From: Rotaria macrura
Taxonomy: Eukaryota; Rotifera; Eurotatoria; Philodinida; Philodinidae
Assembly (NCBI GenBank): GCA_900239685.1
Contig: OENT01000013.1
Coordinates: 248,001-312,000, forward strand
Reading direction: 5' to 3'
DNA: 64,000 nt
The position numbers and the translations under genes are program-made. The notes beneath the pieces are model-generated. The model saw nothing but the letters and a program-made list of their open reading frames with translations. It made no database searches and was not told the origin of the DNA. Positions within the stretch are counted from its first letter, which is position 1, and every line of letters starts with the position of its first letter. Positions 35,501-47,500 of this stretch are shown piece by piece.

Positions 35501-38500
35501 GTGACGCAGACAGAGCGCAATTCTTTTTATAAGACAAAAATCAGTCGACATAGAATGTCATCGTTACTATCAAAACTACATATTAACAGCGCAATTTTTA
35601 TTTTTGCAGTTCTTTTTGCGTCTAATATAAAGCAAAGTACATTCTACATGTATTTCTATTCATACTTTTTCTTTCTTTTTCCAAGAAGAACAAACCAAAA
35701 TATTATTTTCTCTTCGATTTAATTGGACTTTATGTACTTTTTGTTTTGCTCCATACTCAAACAGTGTTTTGAAACATTCAATTGCTTAGATCAACAAAAG
35801 GTAAGAATGCAACGATCGGCAAATAGGCGCTTCGGAATTCACCATCACTTACATTTTACATGAGATAGTAATATTTTTGTTTTCGTGAGTTGATGAAAGA
35901 AAGCATGATGATCGTTTCTTCAAGGTTTTTTCCCTTTTTATCAAAGACATTTAAAAAAAATTTCATTTATTTCTTTTTCTGTTAGATTGAATGACATTTT
36001 TGATATAAAATGATGTTGTCTAACGGTAGGAATGCGACTGATTTCTTTTCCCTTTTCGTCTTTATTTTTCCAAGCAACTGAATAATGCAATTAATTTCTT
36101 TAAATACAAACATAGAGAAATGAATGACTGAGAAATTTTCTGAATCAGCGTTTTTAATTACTCGTAACTCGATAGTGTCAATGAAGAAAAAAAAGCACCA
36201 TCAATAGTTTACATCCTAATTCGATATAGAATCATGTTGAATGTATATATTTACTTTTAATTTCAATGATTCAGAAGTTAGTTATCAAATTGAGTTTAAA
36301 TTTAATACATTATTTTAGTGATAATTTTAGTTGATGAAATTCAAACTTCAATTGAATAGAGAGGATGGTATACAAAACTGAAGCCTTACATTAGAGTTCA
36401 ATTTTTTTTTCTATTAATAAGACTCAACATGACGTGAAGAAACGAATAAAGTAGGATTTATTTTCTTACACATTCTTCAATAGATTGATTTCATAGCTGC
36501 TGATAGATCCCAAGAAAAAAGCTTGGTCCTAAATTGATAGTCGTGTCTATAATATTCAAGCAGTGCATACGATATCCTATGGGAGTATTTAATTAAAGTA
36601 GCCAAGAACAAATCATTTTCGATTCCTTCTATTCTTACGAAATCTTATTTACGGAAAAACGAGAACGAAAATGAACGTGAACAGAAAGCCTTAATCAATG
36701 ATATTCATTCTTACATTTACATTTCTATTGAGCCAACGAAAGAATGTTCTCAAATGATTACTTGCTTTCTCTGATGCGTTATACGTCAACAACTATGTTG
36801 ATACCCAATACGACGGTGAAGAATTATTCTTGATGTTCATGAACTTGTGTCTTTAGACTACGGATATTGTTTGATCTTTCCAGAGAGCAGCTTACCTCGA
36901 ATTCTCTAGATCATAATAGCCTTTTCTATTGTAGATTCGTCGATTTCATGTATAAAGTATAACCATTTTAATACATAATTGATAACATTTTAAGATTATA
37001 TGATTTTATTTAACACTGAGCTTTCAGAAAATATGATTGATCTCTCGAGAATTCAATATGTTCGTAGATCGAAAAACATAACAAAAATGCGGATAATGGA
37101 AAACCATTCATTTTCCTTAGTTTTCTGATTACGATATTCTGAATAAGCATGGTCTCTAAGACATGAGCTATTCATCAGAAAGTAAATGATTCATTGAAAA
37201 TATTCCATAGTTCAAAATATGAATCAAACAAAATTCTCGTATGAGAAGTAAAATATTTCCTAAATATCTTTTCCAATAGCGCCACAATCGAAAGATCTTT
37301 TCTTAACAAAGAAAAAGACACCAGTCCACTTTCATACAGGTAAAGTTCTTAAAAATAAAAATGTTAGTTCCATCAATAACAATATTTATCTTATTTCAAT
37401 ATTTGTTTTAAAAATGAAAACAGAATCGACAAAATTCAATGTTAGCTAGAACACAAGTACTCGTTATGTAACATGCATTATCATAATGACATTTGAAGAT
37501 TATGTTTCAGAAATTTTAAAACATTATTTATTTACAATAGTTTGATTTTATTCTAGGAGTTTACCTGATGGATTGAAGCCTGTGGTATGGGTACAACTGA
37601 TGGTTGTTGTTGTTGTGTTTGCATAACATTCATATGCCGATTTTGTGATAATTGCTGTTGCTGTTGTTGCTGCAATGGTGGCAGCCCTGATGGCGACGGT
37701 GTTAGAAATATATCATGATTATATGGAAGATCAAGTGGATTGTTATTCAATAATGATGGCGAAAGTTGATGAAAATCTTGCTGTAGTGTTCGACCAGTAC
37801 CGTTTGACATCATCAAGTCACTGTATGTATTCATCATAGCTGTCAAAATGAAAACATAGTTTTATTGTTTTATCTTAGAATTTTTCAAACAACATACGTC
37901 GATGTTGTTGTTGTTGCTGCTGCTGCTGTGGCTGGGTTTGCTGTTGATTGTGTGTCATCTAGATAAACATAAATTTAAACTGTATTGTAAAGAAGCGAGA
38001 GTGTTTGTTTTTGTTGATGTTACATGTGGCAACGTAACATTCATGGACATATGTAATTGAAGTTGTGGGTTAGTTTGCTGTGACGTTCGTTGTTGCGGAT
38101 GCATCACTGGTGGTCGTTTATTTAATTGTGCCGGATGATTAGGTGGTGGAATTCGTTGTTGCTGTGATGGTTGTTGAGGCATTGAATAGTAATTGGGAGC
38201 AACTTGATTTGGTGGCGGTGGTGGTTGTTGAATAAAATTATTATACGTGGCTTGTTGAGGATTTTGAGATGGTTGACGGTAAAATGTGTTTGACATTTGA
38301 TTTGGAGCTTGATGGTGCTGAATATGTGATGGTGTTTGCTGAGAGTACATCATCATTGAATTATTATCTAGATGTGTTGTCGTATTTTGGGTTGTTGCTG
38401 ATGGCAGTGGTGGATATGAATTATGAATAGGTGACAAGGATTTGTTAGGTGGAAAAGTATTAGTATCCAGCATATCCATTGAAAGACAATCTGGAAATTG

Positions 38501-41500
38501 AGAAGTCTAGAAATTTTGAAATAATATAAAGTTTTTCATTGAAAAAAAGAAGCAATACGTTGGTAGATGGCTGTTGTTGTTGAGCAAGAGAAGGAGGATT
38601 TTGATATGCATATGATGTGGTCTGCTGTCGATACATTGTCATAGAACGATCAGCATTAACTGTTCGATTTGGCGGTAGTGATATAGGAGGATTTTCAGTC
38701 AATAGAAAATCACCGGTGATTGAACCTTGAGAAAAAGAAAAAAGAAGAAATTCAAATGAAATTAAACAAACTAATCGATTACTGAAAAGACTATTATCAA
38801 CATGTAAATCGAGTGATGGTGTACCTAAATACAACAAGATTATATTGAAATATGAATTGAATAATAGATTGTCACGTCAAAAAGTTCTTTGGAAAAAAAA
38901 TCGATTCAAATTGAAATACTCATTTTAAACTTAAATATCTTTCATAGATGTCACTCATTGAATTTGGCAATATGATAAATTTTTTTATTAAAAGAAAAAT
39001 AAATGAAGTCTACTACTAAAACTATATGTATAATAAAAAGAACATAAACGAAAAATAAAAGATTTTTACCGGGATTAAACGAAGTAACAAGCGTTTTATA
39101 TATTTCACTAATAGCTTTCTCTTCTTTTTCGCTACGCTTAGTTGTCGGCAATGAGAATGGTGTTTCCATAATACTAGTTGCGTTTTGTGAAAGTATTGAA
39201 TCAATTGTTGTTGGATCACTTAAACACTAGAATGAAGAAGAAAACCAGTGTTGTTTTTTCAATTAAAACTTTCATAGAAAATATTTTTTACTACCTCAAG
39301 AAAATCTCTATTGTCTAATAACGATAAGAAGTCATCATTTGAATTACTAGCTGTTGTTGAATTAAATAAATCATTAACAATAGCCGCTATACGACTACTA
39401 TCACTCGATGTTGATACTGATCGTGCTAAGGTTGGTGTTGATTGTTGTAATTGTGATTGTGATTGGGGTTGGGGTTGTTGCTGTTTATTTATTGGAATAA
39501 ATGATATTTCATTGGGTTGTTGAGGATCCGAACTTAATAAAGCAGCGAGATACTCATCTTTTGACGATGAACTTTTTGATATTGCTGGTGCTGTTTGCGA
39601 TTGTGATAATACTGGATTAAGATATTGCTCAAATGGATCAATTACATTATTGGTATTATTATTATTATTATTATTATTATTGTTATTAATCTTATTATTA
39701 TTGTTAGGATTAATATTATTACTAACAGTGGTAGCAGTAGTGGTGGTAGTAGTAGTAGTATTTGTTGTGATAGTATTTTTTACTGCTGATGTTGAAGATA
39801 TTGTTGAAAATATTGATGTATCATTTGTATCGTTGGTATCCAGATTTTGTAGAAGATCATAAAGTGGTCCGTCTTTCTTTGTTGTTAATGATGGAGTTTG
39901 TGGTGAACGTATTAATGAACGTAATAATGTTGACTGTGGATTTGTAGATACTGAATTATTTGTTAAACGTGTCAGTGACGGTGATGAAGTTTTATCGAGT
40001 AGATGACTGCGTTCAAATGTATCTGGTTCAGTTTTAATTGTTGTTTGCGATGGCTAAATGAATATAGCAAAATATTTACAATCAAAAGAATATGGCATTA
40101 ATGTATGAAGTTACTGTCTATGTAAAAATTCAAAACAAGAAAATATAATGTTAATACACAAATATGAGAAAGAATGTGATTGCAAGTGCGTCTCTACTGA
40201 TAACTTCCTCTGAATTCAACTAATTCTCTCATTACATTAGATCGTGCAAAGTGTTCGACTAGAAGCTCTGTATTTTCAACTAAGTTCTATGTCTGTTTTC
40301 CTAGTATGTCGAGTGAACGTATAATTTCAGGAAATTACCTAGTGTCGAACTTCGAATTGAAATTTTGCGTATCATAAAATTTTAATTATAATACTATTAA
40401 TAACATGATGCAGACATTTTTCTGAAAAAAAGCTTCCATCAAGATATGCTGCTGTCATGAGATAGACTATCTTAAATAGGACAAGAATTTTTTGGAATAA
40501 TTGTATTTTGAAGAAATTTCATTATAGAAACATCTGATATTTTTCCATAGATACAAGGATGATTGAAATCTACACGTGCCTAATATTTTTAGCACAAGCT
40601 TGACGATCAATTAGTTCTTAAAAATCTTGCATGATAATATTCTGAACTCTACAATAGTTTAACCGACTTGTTTTATGCACTCATTTAACTTTTCAATATT
40701 ATGACTTAGAAAAGAGTGTCAACATGTTAATAAAGTATTGAAATCCAACACATCATGTATAGCAGTTTCCTCGCTAGTTCCATTTTCTTTCTCGAAACAT
40801 TCATTCTGAATGTGTAAATTAAACGATATGCAATAACGGCTTTCTCTGAGAGACGCTTATAAAAAGGATATTGATTTCGAAACAACTATTGATTTTAGTT
40901 GTTTAATTTCCGATACGTAACGAAAACAATTTGGATGTAGCTATTTATAAGGATGCTTTGGTGGATTCATATGAGCGAAATCACCTCATCGGTTCGATTG
41001 AAAATGAACTTTATATGATATAGAATCATTTTGAACGATGATATATTAGAAAAAATTGATTCAGTATATCGAAATTCCCTTCATTGCTCACGTTTCCTAG
41101 CTGAACTGTTAGCGTATTTATACTCTACTGATATCATTCGATGGCCCTCTGTATCGACCGTGTTGGATCAATACGATTTCGTTTAGACGGAAAGCAACAC
41201 TGAAGAAACTTCCCATTTACATTCTTATTTTGATATTAAAGTTTTTTTTAAATTTCCTTGTATAATATATCGTATGGAAGTTTTAGTTTTTAGTATAATG
41301 AACTTGCTGAGTAGAAATTACTTACTTGAGTAAGTGGACGTGTAGCAGCTATGGCTGCTGATGTTGAAATAATTGTATGATCTTGACATTCAACTTTCAT
41401 GTCTTCTTGACGAATATGTCCAAGTAATTTTGATTGTTTTCTTGGATTTTGTATTTCTTCATCATTATCAATCGGACGTTTTATATTTGTTGCTACATTT

Positions 41501-44500
41501 GTATTTGATGCTGATAATTGTCGTGTTACACGTCGAAGTACGATGGGTGATGATTGATTTCCTAATGATGATTGTTCAATATTGACGGATGCATCAGATA
41601 ATGAATCAAGTGAATTATCCGATACTGTTGATTGAGGATTCGATATAAGATATTCTGATGGCTATAAGAAATCAGCAAACAGAGAAATATGAAACATTGA
41701 AAAATTCTGAATACATATATAACTAAATAGGATTACATCTCTTTTCGGCCGACCAGGCTTTCTTGGTTGTGTTGGCGTTGTTGTTGCCATAGGGTTATTT
41801 TGACTACCAAAACTATGTGAATGTTGCCGTTTTTTCTTTGATTTTTTATCCCATGCATTTTTATCTGATACATTATTCGTTGGTGCTGATAATTGGCTTT
41901 TTAGTGCTGAACGTCCGTTATTATTCTGTGCTTTTGCATTATTTCCTATTAACTGATTCGCTCCACTTGATAAGCGTTGATTTGTTTTATGTCGAGAATT
42001 ATAAACAAACGGAGCTTCAACGACAACTTTTTGTGGACGTACATCATCATTGAGCAATGTCTAGATAAATGAAAATAAGACATACACAAGTGAACCCATT
42101 GGATTTTTTTACTATACAAAGTGATATTGACATAATTATTTAGATTTATACTATAAATATAGACTGATACTATTTTGACTATAGTTCTACCTATGATTGT
42201 ATATTTGACAGAGAACCTGGTAAATTTGGATTAAAAGTGATAATCCAAAATCGATCTATTTCAAGGCTATGCATATTAGAAGAGTAAGAAACCTATTGGA
42301 ATGTGAAGAAATTACTTCTTTCTGTAAGTTTTAATACTTTTCAGTTTATTGAATAGATAACTGCACTGTAATCCAGTATTATACAGAAATAAAATATTGT
42401 TCCTCAAATCGTGGGCAATTTGCGTATAGATTTCCCTGTTCAAAATAATAGACTCATTTGTTATTGTGTTATGATCAACAGTTTTCCTACAACTACTGTT
42501 ACTATTATAATTGATAAGCGTTGTTCAATGTATGTTATGTCGAATAAGAAACCTATGTAAGTTTAAATGAGTTCATGATCATGTATCGAGTTGCCTCTGT
42601 ATTTCTTGAGTGAACTAGAATATGTTACAAGGAGCATTCGAGGAAAAACTATTCATCGTTTTATTTGTTGTAACTAGTGAATGCCTACTGAAAATTTAAT
42701 AAGTCAGAGCACTATGATATTTTTCTGCCTTTAGTAATTTAGCGAGCACAGATTCACACACTTCAAACTCAATGTCTTTCATTCTTTTGTAGAACACAAT
42801 TGAATTTTCTGTTGGACATACTGAAGTAGATCAACACACACTAGCTTTTTTATTGGTAACATGGTAGTAGTGTCTATTCGTCTGTATACTTGTGGTTTTC
42901 ATCATTCAGAATGAGAATATATGCATTGATTAGTGAAGGAAAATTTTCATTGGCAAATTCTACTCCTTGAAACATCAATCCCATCTGGTTTAAGTAACTG
43001 ACCGATTCATCAGTTTCTTCTTCTGAAGAACTTTCTATGCATACAACACATCAACTACTAGTAGAGCGAATTCCACCTTCCCACATAAATATCAGCCACA
43101 GCAATGACTGTGAATCTGAAAACGTCTATGTGCATATTTCTCACTAAAAATAGATCCGTATCAAAGCTTGTGTCGTGATCGCATGGCTGCTGCAGGGTAA
43201 CCATGCACACGATCTATCTCCCTTTTGAAATGCATAAATCCCAAAAGGCAAATACTTTATGAATCGAAAGTTATTTTTATAGGTTAATACTCCAACAATA
43301 TATGACCGACCATTGATTTCAGCTTGTGGAATCGTTGTGGGACTAGGAACATAATTCACTTTCAGCTTGTCAGAGACGCTATTCTGCGCTTCTTCCTTAC
43401 TGTCTCAAACCTTCAGACACATCCGGCTAATTCATGAAACTCGAAGGTATGATGGATATGGAAATATTGCAACAGATCACGATACTAGAATTTCAAAGTT
43501 CGGGACCTCCTATTTTGAATACATAATCAGCATGCATTCTAATACACTTCTCAAAAGAAACTGAAAGATTTCCACAATATCATGGAAAATCAGGGACGAA
43601 ACTTAACACTGCATTTCTACCATGCCTGAGAAATTGAGAAGCAGAATGATTAAGAATTAATATTGGTGCTCCAAGTTTCCGTTCGACTTGGAACGAATCT
43701 CGCTATGTCAATTAACCGGACCTCACAACGCACAATCATAGCACACACCAGCTCACACTGGCACCGAATGTGACCACAAACATCCGGACGCAAACAACTC
43801 AATTTCAAAAGATGTTAAGCAGGTCAGACCAGGTTGCTAGACACTTCTTCGTCGAATCCAGCTGACCTGAAGCATTTCTATACAATACAACATATCTAAT
43901 CAGAGACTAGTCGTTCGCCAGTGTCCCTACGAGGTGCCACTAACCGATAGCCGCTTCCAATCATGGGTACACGTCACCGAAAGATCATTCTCCTTTATTA
44001 ACAGTTGAGCTGCCTTTGTGGATGTGTAGCATCCACCTTTTCTTTTTAGTGAATTCACACGCACATCTGCAGGGGCGTACCAGTCGAGAGGCTGTGCGGG
44101 GTCTTACGCTCCTTGCTTTTGAAAATTTTATGTTTTGGGGACAAAAAACTAGAAAAAAAGCTCTTTTCTGGGGACTATCGTTGCTGAAATTGATATGAAT
44201 AAAGACCTTACGCCCCCATTTTTGAAATATGGAGATGGGAGGTGTTTACGCCCCCCTTCCCCCCGCTGTTCTCGAGACATTGTTACACCCCTGCACATTA
44301 TTAGACGCACAAGATTTATAGCCCTTAGAATATAATTGCACCGGAGCTAGCCGAAGAATACATCATTACAGCTCAAATTCAACCTATCGAAAACTAATTC
44401 GTTCAGCACCAGGTGTGGAAACATATGCTTTACTAAGATGTTAATCCTCCGAATCTAGTGATACGAGACCAAGATTGAAACTTATCACTGGCCGAATCCA

Positions 44501-47500
44501 CCACCCTCGGAATCCTATTGGTTGATCGTCCAGCCGAAAAAATACGATTGACTGAATTTCGCCATCCTAGAAACCCTATTGGCAGATCGCTCAATCAAAA
44601 AACAGGGATTGGCTGGGTTTACATGTAAAAATTTATGATTCTATCAAAGGTCAAAAGAACCTTTTTTTTTTGTTCCGTTCGACAGAAGATAAATACGCAA
44701 AAATAACTCGTTCTGCGTATGATCGTCCCCTTTCAGCAGAGGGAACTAGTTGATAAATAGAACTTTTAAGCCTCCGCTATTGATTGAAAATGGTTTCGAA
44801 AATATTAGTATTGAAAACATGAATACTAGAAAAGTCTATTACAAAGCCTTCGACATACGTTATCTCACTAGCATATGTACTGTATACTAAACGAAAAGAA
44901 CAACATACAACAAAAGAATGTTCCGCATATATCTATCTAAAACTAGTACTGAAGTAAGCAAAGTATTCTGGACGTGTTATGTTGAATCGAGTGAAAATCT
45001 ATTGAAGAGAATAGTTATGTTACTGAACTAGCTAGAAGAGTCGGTAGACGTTAACATTTCACTTCTGTTTTCACTTTGAACCTTTATATTTTGTTAAAAA
45101 TTGATTCCTGAATATTCAACATTTTGCCAAACGAAACAATTTATAGTTTGAGCTCGTTTCACAGATTTTATACTCTATTTGAACATGATGATCGTGGCTA
45201 AAAATGAACTTATATCATGTTTCTCTTTTGCATAGAATTTGATCAATTTTCAATATAATTTCTTTGTCGTCTTGTATTGTTTCTTACCCGCAGAAAAATA
45301 TCACTACGCAATTTATTAGCAGCGCCAGATGCATTGGTTGTTGTTCCATTTGATGAACTATCATCACTATGATTAGATTCTGATCTAATTGGTAGTACAG
45401 GCGAAGGTGATGCCCATGTTGAATTCGTTTCCAATGTTGTTACATCAGTTAAGTTTGGTGCTGACGATACTGTCGTAAGAGGTGCCTGTCGTCCGAGAAT
45501 TTGCTTTAGAAGTAAATCAGCAACATTATTTGAACTATTTGAAACTCCATTAGTTTGACTATGAGTTCTTGAACGTTTTGTTGGCGATGGCAAATCATTG
45601 GATGTCGGTGAGACATGTGTGGTTGTTGGACTTTCAGCAACTTGTATAAGATCATCGAACGTATTTGAATGAGATTTATTATCATTATGATAGTGTGGAC
45701 TCGGATTTGTTGTTGACGAAGGAGATCTCGTTGCAAGTAATTGTCTTAAACGTGTTGAACTACGTGACTGTGTTGCAGGAGTTGTTAATGGACTTGATCC
45801 TGTTGTGTATGGATCATTGTTTGAAAAATGTGAAGATAGAGGGTCCATTAGTTGTAATGGTGATGTTTTTTTATGAGCTGCTGAACATGAAGGTAAAAGA
45901 GAACTCAAATCATTTGTTGGAGATGCCGATTGAAAAAGTGAATCAAAAGTATTCACAGGTGATGTAACACTGCCATGAGTGGAATGAGCTTAAAAAATAT
46001 ACATATATATATATATATACAGAATTTTAAAATAAATTGTATGACAATTAATGTCTCATTTACTTGAGCTTAACGAAAGGCTAAATGATGTTCGTTTACT
46101 ACCAAATTCCACCTTGTTCGACGATGAAACATCTTAAGAAGAAACAAGTAATCAAAGATTCTTAATATACTCCTAAGGAAATTCCTTTTGTAAATGATAA
46201 TCTAGTCGCTCTTGCTCATAAAAGCGACGAATTAAATTTTCTTCATTATCATCGGTTTAGTAACTCATTCAGAAATGCAACAAGAAATAACTTCAAATAT
46301 ACATAGATTTAAATGTCTGATATGATATTTTAATATTTCGTATTCCACAATATTTTTGTGGTCTGTTTCTATATATTTGTTTCGATTGTATTTCAGAGAA
46401 AAAAACCGACTATGTAAATTAAAATAATATTTACTATCAAATGTGGAGGATTTCTGAGCATTTGTTCGTGGTGGTGATGGTATGGTTAATTGCTGCTGAG
46501 TTTTATCGTTAGGACTAGATACTGGTGCTGATAAAGAATTTTGTACTTGAAGAAGCGTGCCCAATGTACTTGATACATGTTGTTGCAAAGAATCCGATGC
46601 ATCTTTATGCATACCGAACATAGTCAAGGCAAATTGTGTGCCAATTGGTGGCGTCGATGTTGGAGTCGGCGGTTGTTGTGTAAGAGTTTTATTTGTTGAT
46701 GTTTGTTGTGTAAGAGTTTTATTTGCTGATGTTTGTTGTTTATTCTTCTGTAAATCACGATTCGACGTTATAATCGATTTCATTAAACGAGTCGATGCAT
46801 TTCCATTTAAATCATTTATATTATCAATTAAACTAAATATAATGTATATAGATGCATGTATATATATATTTATACGTCGATTTTAGTCCACTTACCGAAC
46901 TATTGTATGTGTTGACATTATTGATTCAGATTTAATTCCTGTTGTGTTAGAAAATAACTTACTGTGAGTATTAACGAACGCATACACGTCGTCGTGTAAA
47001 CAAAAGCGATATACAGCGCTTTTTGATTCACCTTTTTCGATAACTAAAAAAACAAAGAAGATTTCAATTTCAAGAATGAACTGAAATTCAAAAGATTCAG
47101 ACAAAACCAACGGTAAATGGGTAAGGAATTCTTCGGTTGTCAATACTATACTATTTAGAATAAATCGTATGGAAATCGTTGCTACAAGTCTTTGCGTACA
47201 ACATTGTCAGATCTAGATCTCATTTATTATGTATTTTCAGATTCTATCGTATTTTAGTTAGTCAATTTCAATGAAACTATCTTATCAGCATTGAATATGG
47301 ATGCAGAGTATCCATGCTAGTATTTTTCAACCTTTAACACTCGATAACTAGCGCACTCTAGATCTTTTTTCAAGTACGAGAGATCTCTGGAGTCTCGAGT
47401 TATCGTATCTAGATTCAAACGAATGGATTGCTGCTCATCAATTCAATTAAAATTGGAGTAACCAAGTACAATCATATTGATCTTCGTGATTACAACATAG

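Larger units (their letters stand above)
42061..45287 (-). other. Long NCOA intron (3.2 kb) containing repeats
   Basis: Between the exons at 45288-45988 and 41737-42060. It holds a MITE of hAT type at 44070-44293 and a tandem repeat at about 44489-44620, both listed separately. The segment from about 43680 to 44640 is clearly richer in G and C than its surroundings and may be a patchwork of insertions. Short frames (43144-43359 minus, 43367-43564 plus, 44016-44198 plus) show no family resemblance. Confidence 0.6.

Noticed and set aside
43800-43870. Possible 5S rRNA fragment (GTTAAGCAGGTC and following)
   Set aside because: A short match to the 5S internal region only; the flanks do not pair or match the rest of 5S rRNA.
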